A stretch of DNA of 53,090 nt from Kangiellaceae bacterium (GTDB taxonomy: Bacteria; Pseudomonadota; Gammaproteobacteria; Enterobacterales; Kangiellaceae): assembly GCA_013373015.1 (NCBI GenBank), contig JABXIQ010000058.1, forward strand, positions 1-53,090, in the 5' to 3' direction. This document shows positions 1 through 8,268 of this stretch, piece by piece (the first letter of the stretch is position 1; every line of letters begins with the position of its first letter). The notes below the pieces were generated by a model, which saw only the letters and a program-made list of their open reading frames with translations, was not told where the DNA came from and searched no databases. A program made the position numbers and the translations under genes.

Positions 1-807
1 ACTGGCTCTAGCGTTGTTGGTCGTATGGGTGGTGTTAAAGTTGCTGAGCGTATGGGCAAGTGCTTGCTTGAGCTTTCAGGTAACAACGCATTGATCGTTG
101 ATGAAACTGCAGATTTGAACTTAGCGGTTCCTTCAATCGTATTTGGTTCAGTAGGTACTGGCGGCCAACGTTGTACAACGACTCGTCGTTTGATTGTTCA
201 CCGTAGCCGTATGGACGAAGTGGTTGACGCCATTGTCAAAGGTTATGGTCAAGTAAAAATTGGTAATCCATTAGATAAATCAACATTGATGGGGCCTTTA
301 ATTGACGAACAAGCCGTACAAAACTTTGAGAATTCTGTAGCTAAAGCTATAGCAGCTGGCGGTGAAGTGTTATTTGGTGGTAAGCGTATCGAAGGTCCTG
401 GTCACTTCATTGAACCAACCATTATCCGCGCTGAAAATGACTGGGAAGTGGTGCAAACTGAAACTTTTGCAGCAATCTTATATGTAATGCCATTCGATAC
501 TATCGAAGAAGCAATTGCGATTCAAAACCACTCTAAAGCGGGTTTATCATCTGCTATCTTCACTAACCACGTGCCTAATGCTGAGAAATTCTTATCTTCT
601 GTTGGCTCTGACTGCGGTATCGCTAACGTTAATATCGGTACATCTGGTGCTGAAATCGGTGGCGCATTCGGTGGTGAGAAAGAAACCGGTGGTGGTCGCG
701 AAGCTGGTTCCGACGCTTGGAAAGCTTATATGCGTCGTCAAACCAACACTATTTTCTGGGGCGACACCCCTACTCTAGCTCAAGGCATCACCTTCGATCT
801 AGGTTAA
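1..807 (+). CDS. ALDH7-type aldehyde dehydrogenase, 3' part
   Basis: C-terminal portion of an NAD(P)-dependent aldehyde dehydrogenase; the reading frame is open from base 1, so the 5' end lies outside the window. The first codons read TGSSVVGR, the end of the nucleotide-binding FTGS motif. The general-base Glu lies in LLELSGNNA and the nucleophilic Cys in GGQRCTTT (codon 172-174). The tail ([19 protein letters not shown]) is typical of the ALDH7 branch (alpha-aminoadipic semialdehyde / piperideine-6-carboxylate dehydrogenase, antiquitin). The family's usual role is lysine catabolism, oxidising aminoadipate semialdehyde to aminoadipate. The branch assignment is from sequence memory; the exact substrate is inferred. 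Confidence 0.9.
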   Translation, partial: TGSSVVGRMGGVKVAERMGKCLLELSGNNALIVDETADLNLAVPSIVFGSVGTGGQRCTTTRRLIVHRSRMDEVVDAIVKGYGQVKIGNPLDKSTLMGPLIDEQAVQNFENSVAKAIAAGGEVLFGGKRIEGPGHFIEPTIIRAENDWEVVQTETFAAILYVMPFDTIEEAIAIQNHSKAGLSSAIFTNHVPNAEKFLSSVGSDCGIANVNIGTSGAEIGGAFGGEKETGGGREAGSDAWKAYMRRQTNTIFWGDTPTLAQGITFDLG

Positions 808-823
808 TCATTCACAATGAATT

Positions 824-866
824 GAAGCCGTTATCATACTTTTAACGATGCGGCTTCCTTGTTTTT
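824..866 (+). terminator. Intrinsic terminator after the aldehyde dehydrogenase
   Basis: GAAGCCG (824-830) pairs with CGGCTTC (851-857), with an inner CGTTA/TAACG helix and an asymmetric bulge. It is followed by CTTGTTTTT. It separates the aldehyde dehydrogenase from the next gene. Confidence 0.65.
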
Positions 867-889
867 ATCCTTATTGAAAGGAGTTTTTT

Positions 890-1924
890 ATGGCTGTTTT
901 TAATCTACGCGCATACGACGACCATGAGCAAATCGTGTTTTGTCGTGATGTAGACTCTGGTTTAAAAGCGATTATCTGCGTTCATAATACTAATTTAGGC
1001 CCAGCCGTTGGCGGTTGCCGTATGTGGGATTACAACTCAGATGAAGGCGCTTTGATTGATGCGCTACGTCTATCTCGCGGCATGACTTATAAAAATGCAA
1101 TGGCTGGCTTGAAGATGGGCGGTGGTAAATCAGTAATCATCGGTAACTCTAAGACCATGAAATCTGAAGAACTGTTCCGCGCTTTTGGTCGCTTTGTTGA
1201 AAAATTAAGTGGCAAATACATTACTGCTGAAGACGTAGGTATCAACCCACAAGACATGGCTATCGTGAATAAAGAAACCAATCACGTACTTGGTCTTGAA
1301 GGTAAATCAGGCGATCCATCTCCAGTAACCGCTTATGGCGTGTATAAAGGCATGAAAGCTGCTGTAAAACACAAATTAGGTCGTGATGATTTAGACGGTT
1401 TAAAAATCTCTGTTCAAGGTCTTGGTCATGTAGGTTACTACTTGTGTAAACACTTGAATGATGAAGGCGCGAAATTAATCGTAACAGACATCAACAAAGA
1501 TAATGTTGACCGTGTGGTTGGCGACTTTGGTGCTACTGCTGTTGATGTAAACGACATTTACGAGCAGGACGTTGATGTTTATGCGCCTTGTGCGCTAGGC
1601 GCGACCATCAATGATAATACTATTCCTCGCATCAAGGCTTCGGTCATTGCAGGTGCGGCAAACAACCAATTAGCAGAAGATCGTCACGGCGATATCTTAA
1701 TGCAAAAAGGTGTTTTATACGCTCCGGATTATGTAATCAATGCTGGCGGTATTATCAACGTATCATTTGAAGAAAATTACAACCTTGAAGCAGCTTTAAG
1801 CAAAGTTGATGAAATCTACGGTACTTTAACCGAAGTATTCGAGGCATCTGACTCGCAAAAACGTCCAACTAACATCATTGCTGATGAATTGGCACGTCAA
1901 CGTGTAGCAGCTGCAAAACGATAA
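890..1924 (+). CDS. Leu/Val-type amino acid dehydrogenase (Glu/Leu/Phe/Val dehydrogenase family)
   Basis: NAD-dependent oxidative deaminase of a branched-chain or aromatic amino acid; the usual reaction is L-leucine to 4-methyl-2-oxopentanoate plus ammonia. At 344 residues it matches the short leucine dehydrogenase class rather than the ~450-residue glutamate dehydrogenases. The substrate-binding, catalytic Lys segment is KMGGGKSVI (Lys80), the AEDVG motif is near 114, and the Rossmann motif GLGHVG is at 177-182. A strong AAGGAG (878-883) sits six bases before the ATG. Its terminator follows directly, so it is probably monocistronic. Choice between Leu, Val and Phe as substrate cannot be made from motifs alone. 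Confidence 0.88.
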   Translation: MAVFNLRAYDDHEQIVFCRDVDSGLKAIICVHNTNLGPAVGGCRMWDYNSDEGALIDALRLSRGMTYKNAMAGLKMGGGKSVIIGNSKTMKSEELFRAFGRFVEKLSGKYITAEDVGINPQDMAIVNKETNHVLGLEGKSGDPSPVTAYGVYKGMKAAVKHKLGRDDLDGLKISVQGLGHVGYYLCKHLNDEGAKLIVTDINKDNVDRVVGDFGATAVDVNDIYEQDVDVYAPCALGATINDNTIPRIKASVIAGAANNQLAEDRHGDILMQKGVLYAPDYVINAGGIINVSFEENYNLEAALSKVDEIYGTLTEVFEASDSQKRPTNIIADELARQRVAAAKR

Positions 1925-1942
1925 TTCGTTGTAGTTAGGTTC

Positions 1943-1968
1943 AAAAGCGAGCTTCGGCTCGCTTTTTT
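1943..1968 (+). terminator. Intrinsic terminator of the amino acid dehydrogenase
   Basis: A ten-base stem AAAAGCGAGC / GCTCGCTTTT around a TTCG tetraloop, running into six T. The A-run on the left may also let it act on the opposite strand. Confidence 0.92.
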
Positions 1969-1991
1969 ATTATCGTTAGAATAAGAAAAAA

Positions 1992-2543
1992 CTACAATCT
2001 CAGCTTTATTAAATCAATAGATTCCTCGCACCACTCCACAATAGCACCAACTTTCTTAACCCCCATCATCAGGGTTAAATTTGGATAAAATTCATCATCG
2101 GGTAAATCATAGGGGTAATTTGGAAAACGACTTTGCCAATCTTTTTGATAGCCACATAGATTTTGATGCCATGTTTTCATTTCATGCTGCAAAGCCTGCA
2201 TAAACTCTAGTTTTTGCTCAGTCGTTGCTAAGCTGTTAAGAAAAAAGGTTTGCGCTAAATAAGCCAGTTTTTCGGTATGGACAATTGGCCCATCTTGCAA
2301 CCAGTTGACCAGCTCTTTCTGCCCTTTTTCAGTGGTTTGATAAACCTTTTTACTTGGCCCTTTATCAGATTCTTCTTCTACTACGCTTAGCATGTTTTGC
2401 TCTGACAGCTTTTTAAGTTGTGGATAAATCTGAGAAAGCTCAGCCGCCCAAAAGTTACTGAATACTTGGTCAAAGACTTTCTTTATGTCATAACCACTGT
2501 GCGGCTCTTGCAAAATCCCTAATAAAATATGTTTTAAACTCAA
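1992..2543 (-). CDS. PadR-family transcriptional regulator
   Basis: Winged-helix repressor of 183 residues. The N-terminal half carries the PadR fold: MSLKHILLGIL, then GYDIKK, LSQIYPQLKKLSEQ (recognition region) and the wing KVYQTTEKGQKEL. The C-terminal half is the helical Vir-type dimerisation region common in this family. It lies 19 bases downstream of a membrane-protein gene on the same strand, so it is probably the second gene of that operon. PadR proteins usually repress their own operon until a ligand binds; the palindromes at 3380-3424 are candidate operators. The ligand is unknown. Confidence 0.88.
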   Translation of the reverse strand: MSLKHILLGILQEPHSGYDIKKVFDQVFSNFWAAELSQIYPQLKKLSEQNMLSVVEEESDKGPSKKVYQTTEKGQKELVNWLQDGPIVHTEKLAYLAQTFFLNSLATTEQKLEFMQALQHEMKTWHQNLCGYQKDWQSRFPNYPYDLPDDEFYPNLTLMMGVKKVGAIVEWCEESIDLIKLRL

Positions 2544-2562
2544 TGGATTACCTTATTTATTT

Positions 2563-3309
2563 CTATGCAGCTTTAGGTAGCTCGTTAAACTTCTTTTGAT
2601 AGTGGCGCGTCCAAATATACTGAGCAGGAATACCAATTGCTGCAGGTAATATCCACGGAATCACCGCAACCATACCTTCAAGCCCAATATCAAACAAGCG
2701 AGTCATCCCGAATACTGCAAATGCTGTATGGAACGCAATTCCAGCACCCAGCATTGAGCCAAGATGCTCATATAACCACCCTTTTGACACTAGCGAACCT
2801 TTTTTAGAATATTTAGAACCGCCATTTCGAATATAAGTCAAAATACCATAACCAGTACCAATGCCAATAGGACTCAAGGCTATTAACACGTATTTTGAGC
2901 CTGGGTTCACTATCAAGGCAAATGCGATAATAAATGCGCTCACTGCAAAAGAAGTATAAGCCATGGCATTCCAATAGGGAGTATTCATGCTTTGAGGGTT
3001 ATTTTTGCTTTCTAGCACCGCCACACCATAAACAATCACAATATAGGTCACAACAGATAGATAACCTAAAAACAGTAAAAACGCGTAGTTATTGGGCGAA
3101 ATATTTTTCTCGATTATTTCTGGAATATATAAAAATAAACCCGCTAGCGCTGACAGCACGACTACTCGCGCAAGCCAAGTCCAGTATTTACCCATCTGTC
3201 GGTGAAGTTTACTGCCCTTTTTGCTGAATATGGGGATCCAGAACAAAACTAAACCTATAAAACCACCAATAATATGGGTCCAACGTAACCAATCGTGAAC
3301 TGTTTCCAT
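2563..3309 (-). CDS. DUF2306-like multi-pass membrane protein
   Basis: 248 residues with about seven hydrophobic segments and no signal peptide. The first helix starts near residue 10, and it is followed by KLHRQMGKYW, similar to the HR-x-x-G signature of DUF2306-type proteins. A later segment, EHLGSMLGAGIAFHTAF, carries conserved-looking His residues within the membrane. No enzymatic motif is recognised. It is the promoter-proximal gene of a two-gene unit with the PadR regulator, so it is probably expressed only under the condition that relieves PadR. Function unknown; the family assignment is tentative. Confidence 0.7.
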   Translation of the reverse strand: METVHDWLRWTHIIGGFIGLVLFWIPIFSKKGSKLHRQMGKYWTWLARVVVLSALAGLFLYIPEIIEKNISPNNYAFLLFLGYLSVVTYIVIVYGVAVLESKNNPQSMNTPYWNAMAYTSFAVSAFIIAFALIVNPGSKYVLIALSPIGIGTGYGILTYIRNGGSKYSKKGSLVSKGWLYEHLGSMLGAGIAFHTAFAVFGMTRLFDIGLEGMVAVIPWILPAAIGIPAQYIWTRHYQKKFNELPKAA

Positions 3310-3379
3310 CTTTTACCTCAACAATAAATCATTAAAATTTCATCAAACATTACTTACATAATGACTGAATACTTTTGCA

Positions 3380-3424
3380 CTATATAAATTGATATATAGA
3401 TTACTATAGAATATTTTATATAGT
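3380..3424. promoter_or_regulatory. Tandem AT-rich palindromes, candidate PadR operators
   Basis: Two inverted repeats lie 70-115 bases upstream of the membrane protein/padR operon. CTATATA-N6-TATATAG spans 3380-3399 and ACTATA-N10-TATAGT spans 3403-3424. Paired palindromes ahead of an autoregulated PadR gene are expected, but the sequence differs from the ATGT-N8-ACAT pattern known for some PadR proteins. The assignment to this regulator is inferred from position. Confidence 0.5.
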
Positions 3425-3431
3425 CAATAAT

Positions 3432-4334
3432 TTAACGAGGAGAAGTTGTTTCAAAACGTAAACGGTGCAAAATACCGATAATATTAGCCACAATGATTAC
3501 CCCTGCTCCTAGTGCTTTGTTGAAAGTAACTTCTTCATTTAAAAAGAAAAAACTAAATGACATTGCAATGGGAACGTAAAGATAATAAATAATTGAGGTC
3601 AAAACATGATTAAGCTCAGTAGTGACTTTGATCCACAAGCTATGAGCAATTAATGTACTAAACGTCGCAAGAAGGAATAAACCAATCCACGCATCTCGCG
3701 GGATATCAAAATCAACTTTGGGCAAACCCAAGCTAAAAATCAACAAAGCCACAAAGAATTGGCCAAATGTACGTCTCTGACCGTTAATATGACGATATTT
3801 TTGGTGCATCAGTGGTAATAAAGCGTACAAAAAGCCTGAAATAACCCCTAAAATTAAACCAATCGTCATATCTTGAGACACATCAAAATCAGGTAACACG
3901 ATATATACACCAACAAAGGCCATGAATACGCAGAGAATCTCAATCCAGTGCGGGGGTTGCTTGTGCACAAACCATCCTAAAAGTAGTAAATGGGCGCCAA
4001 AAGTAGACACCCCAATAGCTGCAATCGAAGCCGTTGAAAGTTGAATACTATAAAAGTAAGTCAACCAATGAACGGCAAACACCAAGCCAAGCAAAAAGAT
4101 AATCCCCCAATTCTCACGCTTAGCAATCAGTGGCTTTTTCAACAAAGCTGCCAATAGCACTAACCCCAACACGCTAATTGCCAGACGAAAAGCACCAATT
4201 AACCATGGATCAACTTGAATATACTTAATAGTAACTGGCACCAAAGCCATTAAAAAAACTGATAACACTGCGAGCAGGATAAGCCTGATAGAACTAGTAT
4301 TCATTGGTATATTTATCAAATAAGTTAAAGGCAT
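3432..4334 (-). CDS. EamA/DMT-family transporter
   Basis: Inner-membrane protein of 300 residues with about ten hydrophobic helices in two EamA-like repeats, the standard drug/metabolite transporter layout. The first repeat begins SSIRLILLAVLSVFLMALVP and the second near IGLILGVISGFLYALLPL. Such proteins export metabolites or amino acids; substrate cannot be read from sequence. Two starts are possible: ATG at 4334, or ATG at 4304 (MNTSSIRL), which fits the family N-terminus better. Neither has a clear ribosome binding site. It is transcribed away from the speD leader, so the two units have divergent promoters in 4335-4480. Confidence 0.85.
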   Translation of the reverse strand: MPLTYLINIPMNTSSIRLILLAVLSVFLMALVPVTIKYIQVDPWLIGAFRLAISVLGLVLLAALLKKPLIAKRENWGIIFLLGLVFAVHWLTYFYSIQLSTASIAAIGVSTFGAHLLLLGWFVHKQPPHWIEILCVFMAFVGVYIVLPDFDVSQDMTIGLILGVISGFLYALLPLMHQKYRHINGQRRTFGQFFVALLIFSLGLPKVDFDIPRDAWIGLFLLATFSTLIAHSLWIKVTTELNHVLTSIIYYLYVPIAMSFSFFFLNEEVTFNKALGAGVIIVANIIGILHRLRFETTSPR

Positions 4335-4447
4335 AAGTTAAAGTTTTATATAGATTAAAACCGCTAACATAATAATGTTTTAATAGCCCATTGTGGCATA
4401 GCCAATAGCCATCTCATAATTTTTTACTATTGTTCAAACGAATTTTC

Positions 4448-4475
4448 TTGATTTTTCGCTGAAATAAAGTATAAA
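4448..4475 (+). promoter_or_regulatory. Predicted promoter of speD
   Basis: TTGATT (4448-4453), a 16-base spacer and TATAAA (4470-4475). This sets transcription start near 4482 and implies a leader of about 270 bases before speD. The 421-base stretch 4335-4755 has no other large gene; its left part (4335-4447) should hold the divergent promoter of the DMT transporter. Confidence 0.5.
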
Positions 4476-4507
4476 GCACATTCCAAATTGTACTGGTTGA
4501 TTATTTT

Positions 4508-4712
4508 TTGCTCAGCACACTACCTAGTCGTAGTTTTCACTTTATGTGATGCGCCGAGCAATATTGTAACGAGCTAGCGACAAGCGAATGACGAGACAGT
4601 ATTAATAATATGTCGAGGAAATGAGCCAGAATGCTAACGAAGTTACAATGAAGATCAGTACGCCTGGTAGGTCTGGGAAGTTTACAGAATCGTTACGCCC
4701 CCAGAATTTTTT
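4508..4712 (+). promoter_or_regulatory. Structured 5' leader of speD
   Basis: Visible pairings: TTGCTC (4508-4513) with GAGCAA (4556-4561), enclosing CTAC-N6-GTAG (4520-4533) and TTCAC-N4/5-GTGA, i.e. a three-way junction. Next is GTAACGA (4566-4572) with TCGTTAC (4690-4696), enclosing GACA(g)TATT-AAT-AATATGTC (4595-4614). Upstream CCAGA (4626-4630) can pair with TCTGG (4672-4676), the left arm of the terminator-like hairpin at 4672-4712. This is the usual layout of an attenuator or riboswitch leader. I do not recognise it as a named RNA family. SAM or polyamines are obvious candidate signals, because the next gene decarboxylates SAM for spermidine synthesis. Confidence 0.45.
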
Positions 4713-4743
4713 ACAGCAAGCTTGTTTATGGCTTTTCCTTTAG
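4621..4743 (+). CDS. Possible 40-residue leader peptide upstream of speD
   Basis: ATG at 4621, stop TAG at 4741-4743. The stop touches the speD Shine-Dalgarno (AGGAG 4742-4746), which would allow translational coupling. GAGGAA lies immediately before the ATG, too close for an ideal ribosome site. A four-codon ORF (4610-4624) overlaps its start as ATGA. The ORF runs through the attenuator-like hairpin, so its translation would alter the fold. The peptide is Ser/Gln-rich with a hydrophobic end (QQACLWLFL). Nothing proves that it is translated. Confidence 0.25.
   Translation: MSQNANEVTMKISTPGRSGKFTESLRPQNFLQQACLWLFL
4672..4712 (+). terminator. Terminator-like hairpin inside the speD leader
   Basis: TCTGGG (4672-4677) pairs with CCCAGA (4700-4705) and is followed by A and six T (4707-4712), ending 43 bases before speD. 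The loop contains TCGTTAC, which can pair with upstream GTAACGA. The left arm can pair instead with CCAGA at 4626-4630. The large 22-base loop makes it weaker than the other terminators in the window, as expected for a regulated one. Confidence 0.45.
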
Positions 4744-4755
4744 GAGATTAAAGAA

Positions 4756-5232
4756 GTGTATAAAGACTTCGACTATAACCAAGAAATTGATCCTACTGGC
4801 GCAACAGAAACTCAATGGCCTTCTTTTAAGAACGTCAACGAGAACGATGAGCGAAACGATCATTTCATACATAGAAACGGCAAAATTTTTGCAGGTACTC
4901 ACTTAATTATCGACCTTTGGGGTGCTTCAAAGTTAGATAATTTACAACTGATGGAGCAAGCGTTCCGCGAGTCGGTTGTTGAATGTGGGGCGACATTGCT
5001 GCATATTCATATGCACCACTTTACCCCAAATGGTGGTATTTCGGGTGTGGCCGTTTTAGCAGAATCTCATATCAGTGTACATACATGGCCAGAGCGCGAC
5101 TATGCCGCTTTTGATGTATTTATGTGCGGTGATGCTGAACCTCATAAAGCAGTAGAAATTTTGCGTAAAGCATTCTCTCCTTCTAAAATTGAAGTGAGCG
5201 AAATTTTGCGTGGTGAACTTACTGGCAAATAA
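4756..5232 (+). CDS. speD: S-adenosylmethionine decarboxylase proenzyme
   Basis: Makes decarboxylated SAM, the aminopropyl donor for spermidine. At 158 residues it belongs to the short prokaryotic type, not the ~264-residue E. coli SpeD. The proenzyme self-cleaves in LAESHISVHTWPE between Glu103 and Ser104, giving the pyruvoyl group; His109 and Cys124 (FMCGD) are the expected processing/catalytic residues. About 40 extra N-terminal residues precede the core. The start is GTG, with AGGAG (4742-4746) nine bases upstream. It is the first gene of the polyamine locus, 76 bases ahead of speE. The unusually long leader suggests control at RNA level. Confidence 0.93.
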   Translation: MYKDFDYNQEIDPTGATETQWPSFKNVNENDERNDHFIHRNGKIFAGTHLIIDLWGASKLDNLQLMEQAFRESVVECGATLLHIHMHHFTPNGGISGVAVLAESHISVHTWPERDYAAFDVFMCGDAEPHKAVEILRKAFSPSKIEVSEILRGELTGK

Positions 5233-5308
5233 TGGTTAGCGTTAGATCTCTTAGTCTATATTCTAGACTGTGATTTAGCGCTAAACTCAGCTATTTAAGG
5301 CAGTTCTA

Positions 5309-6157
5309 ATGGCTAAACGTTTTACAGAAACACTGTATAGCACATACGGTCAAAGCTTTGTGATCGATGAAGTTTTGTTTGAATCTCGCACCGAACACCA
5401 GCACCTGATCATCTTCAAAAATGATCATTTTGGTAACGTAATGGCGCTAGATGGCGTTGTTCAAACTACAGAAAAAGATGAGTTCATCTATCACGAAATG
5501 CTTACTCATGTGCCGTTATTTGCCCATGGCAATGCTAAGCAGGTCTTGATCATCGGTGGTGGGGATGGCGGTATTTTACGTGAAGTATTACGTCACCCTG
5601 AAGTTGAACATGTCACCATGGTAGAAATTGATGCTGCGGTCGTGGATATGTGCAAAAAATACTTCCCGAAACATTCGGATGGTGCTTTTGAAGATCCTAG
5701 AGTCAACCTTGTAATTGCCGATGGCGTTGATTTTATTGTTAACAATCAACAAAAATTCGATGTCATTATTTCTGATTCAACCGATCCTGAGGGTCCAGGT
5801 GAAGTGCTGTTTACTTCCCGCTTCTATCAAGGGTGTAGAAATAGCTTAAATGAAGGCGGTATTTTAGCGACACAAAATGGCGTTAGCTATATGCAGCTTG
5901 GCGAGGTACAAACCACATACAATCGTTTTGCAGGTATCTTCGCCGATCGTTGGTTCTACGCAGCACCTGTTCCAACATATGTGGGTGGAATTATGACACT
6001 CTCATGGGGTACGGATGATGCCTCATTGCGTAAACATTCAGTTGAAACTATTCGAGAACGATTTAATAAGGCAAACTTTAGCACTAGGTACTACAACCCA
6101 GAGCTACATGTCGCCAGCTTTGCCCTGCCTCAGTATGTAGTAGAGGCTTTGAGTTAA
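5309..6157 (+). CDS. speE: Spermidine synthase (polyamine aminopropyltransferase)
   Basis: Transfers the aminopropyl group from decarboxylated SAM to putrescine, giving spermidine and methylthioadenosine. The 282 residues match the E. coli length. The nucleotide-binding loop GGGDGG is at 83-88, EHVTMVEID at about 100-108, and the catalytic Asp lies in the DSTDPEGPG loop (156-164). It follows speD closely and ends in a strong terminator, so speD-speE is a compact two-gene unit supplying both halves of the spermidine reaction. Confidence 0.96.
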   Translation: MAKRFTETLYSTYGQSFVIDEVLFESRTEHQHLIIFKNDHFGNVMALDGVVQTTEKDEFIYHEMLTHVPLFAHGNAKQVLIIGGGDGGILREVLRHPEVEHVTMVEIDAAVVDMCKKYFPKHSDGAFEDPRVNLVIADGVDFIVNNQQKFDVIISDSTDPEGPGEVLFTSRFYQGCRNSLNEGGILATQNGVSYMQLGEVQTTYNRFAGIFADRWFYAAPVPTYVGGIMTLSWGTDDASLRKHSVETIRERFNKANFSTRYYNPELHVASFALPQYVVEALS

Positions 6158-6174
6158 AATCTCATGGTGCAAAC

Positions 6175-6203
6175 AAGGCGGACATCAAACTCCGCCTTTT
6201 TTT
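6175..6203 (+). terminator. Terminator of speDE
   Basis: AAGGCGGA (6175-6182), an eight-base loop and TCCGCCTT (6191-6198), running into seven T. Confidence 0.93.
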
Positions 6204-6241
6204 GTGCCCGAACAAAGTAAGAACAACAATTTAATGGTATT

Positions 6242-6264
6242 AATTTACTACTTTTTAGTAAATT
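6242..6264. promoter_or_regulatory. Inverted repeat upstream of speA
   Basis: Nine-base arms AATTTACTA / TAGTAAATT around CTTTT, just upstream of a possible -10 box TATACT (6272-6277). Position over the -35 region would suit an operator. It does not match the ArgR consensus. It could also be a simple AT-rich hairpin. Confidence 0.35.
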
Positions 6265-6331
6265 TTCGCCTTATACTAAACCAAGTTTGAAGTCAGACCA
6301 AGCACGGGCTGACACAGGAGAAAGACCTTAA

Positions 6332-8266
6332 ATGGTACACGAACAATCTACTGATTGGAGCATTGAACAAGCTCGCTCACATTATAATTTGCCTTACTGG
6401 AGTGATGGCTATTTTGATCTGAATACTCAGGGTAATTTAGTAGTAAAACCAGACAAAAGTCGCCCTGAATTAGAGTTTGAGTTAAAAGAAATCTGTGCCA
6501 CCTTGCAAAGGAAAGGTTTTCAAATGCCTGCTCTGCTGCGTTTTGGAGATATTTTACATAATCGCGTTAATTCTTTATGCCAGGCTTTTAACGCCGCTAT
6601 CAAAGAATATGAGTATCGTGGAAACTATACCATCTGTTATCCGATCAAGGTTAACCAACAACGCCGTGTAGTCGAAGAAATTGTCGAAAGCCAAGCGCAA
6701 ATCAATGCCAAAGGAGATAAACAGATTGGTTTAGAAGCTGGCTCTAAACCTGAATTAATGGCGGTCTTGGCGTTATCGGAGCATACCAACTCCACTATTG
6801 TTTGCAATGGTTATAAAGATCGTGAGTATATTAGAACCGCTCTTATTGGTACTCAGTTAGGTCATCGAGTTCATATTGTGGTTGAAAAGCTTTCAGAGTT
6901 ACGCCTAGTGCTAGAAGAAGCCGAAAGCATGGATGTAACTCCAACGATTGGTGTACGTGCGCGTTTAGCCTCAAAAGGTGAGTCGAAATGGCAAGACTCT
7001 GGCGGTGAACATTCTAAGTTTGGCCTATCAGCAAGCCAAATTTTACGCCTTGTCGAGCACTTAAAAGAAACCAATCAGTTAGATATTTTCAAGCTGTTAC
7101 ATTTCCATTTAGGCTCGCAAATTACTTCTATACGTGATATTCAAAATGCTCTTAAAGAATGTGCGAGATTCTATGCAGAATTGCGCGCTTTAGATGTTCC
7201 GATTGAAACCGTTGATGTTGGCGGAGGCCTCGGTGTGGATTATGAGGGTACGCGCAGCCAAAGCCATTGTTCGATCAACTATACACTTTCCGAGTATGCG
7301 AGCAATGTGGTATGGGCCTTTAATGAAATCGCAGAGGCAAACGAGCTACCCCACCCCAATATTATTACGGAATCAGGACGAGCTTTAACCGCACACCATG
7401 CAGTGCTCATTGCCAATGTGATTGATTCTGAAGCGCCTGAAAAAGTTGCTATTGAGCAGCCTTCAGACGATGAGCCAAACGTACTATTAAATCTGTGGGA
7501 TACTTATCAAGAAGTCCTAAATGGTACTGATAACCGCAAATTAGTAGAAGCCTACCATGACGCTGGCTACCTGCTAAATGAAGTGCAAGGCATGTTTAGC
7601 CATGATGTGCTAACCCTACAACAAAGGGCGATTGCAGAGCGTTTACACCGCTTAATTTTGCTATTGGTGAAAGAAAAGTTACAGCCAGAAATTCAAGAGC
7701 ATCAAAACATATTGGATCTGTTAAACGAAAAACTGGCGAGTAAATTTTTCGTCAACTTTTCGATTTTCCAATCACTACCCGATGCGTGGGCAATTGATCA
7801 AATATTCCCAGTAATGCCATTGCACGGTTTGGATAATGAACCAACAGAAAGCGCCATAATTCAAGATATTACTTGTGATAGTGATGGAGTGCTTGAGCAA
7901 TATGTTAATGGACAAGGTATAACTCCCACTTTGCAGTTACCACCCTACTCGCCTGGCGATGAATATTTATTGGGCTTTTTTATGGTCGGAGCTTATCAAG
8001 AAATTTTAGGTGATATGCACAATCTATTTGGCGATACCCATACCATTGATTTAATCGTCAATGATAATGGTGAAATCAAAATTACCGGCACAGATTACGG
8101 TTCAGGCGTTGATGAAATGTTAGACTACGTTGATTTTGATGCTAAATCTATTTTGGAATCTTATCGTCGCCAACTAAAAGACAGTGAACTACCGCAGCAA
8201 CAACAGCGCCAATACTTAGCAGAATTGCGTGAAGGCATCTATGGTTACAGTTATTTAGAAGATTAA
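6332..8266 (+). CDS. speA: Biosynthetic arginine decarboxylase
   Basis: PLP enzyme converting arginine to agmatine plus CO2. The 644 residues are close to E. coli SpeA (658). The N-terminal alanine-racemase-like barrel carries the PLP lysine in YPIKVNQQ (Lys106). VDVGGGLGVDYEG is the PLP-phosphate region, and the C-terminal beta domain ends with a tail (QQQQRQYLAELREGIYGYSYL) typical of SpeA. Of the AGGAG-type site, ACAGGAG ends about ten bases before the ATG. The aguA start lies two bases after its stop, so speA-aguA-aguB look co-transcribed. Confidence 0.96.
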   Translation: MVHEQSTDWSIEQARSHYNLPYWSDGYFDLNTQGNLVVKPDKSRPELEFELKEICATLQRKGFQMPALLRFGDILHNRVNSLCQAFNAAIKEYEYRGNYTICYPIKVNQQRRVVEEIVESQAQINAKGDKQIGLEAGSKPELMAVLALSEHTNSTIVCNGYKDREYIRTALIGTQLGHRVHIVVEKLSELRLVLEEAESMDVTPTIGVRARLASKGESKWQDSGGEHSKFGLSASQILRLVEHLKETNQLDIFKLLHFHLGSQITSIRDIQNALKECARFYAELRALDVPIETVDVGGGLGVDYEGTRSQSHCSINYTLSEYASNVVWAFNEIAEANELPHPNIITESGRALTAHHAVLIANVIDSEAPEKVAIEQPSDDEPNVLLNLWDTYQEVLNGTDNRKLVEAYHDAGYLLNEVQGMFSHDVLTLQQRAIAERLHRLILLLVKEKLQPEIQEHQNILDLLNEKLASKFFVNFSIFQSLPDAWAIDQIFPVMPLHGLDNEPTESAIIQDITCDSDGVLEQYVNGQGITPTLQLPPYSPGDEYLLGFFMVGAYQEILGDMHNLFGDTHTIDLIVNDNGEIKITGTDYGSGVDEMLDYVDFDAKSILESYRRQLKDSELPQQQQRQYLAELREGIYGYSYLED

Positions 8267-8268
8267 GC

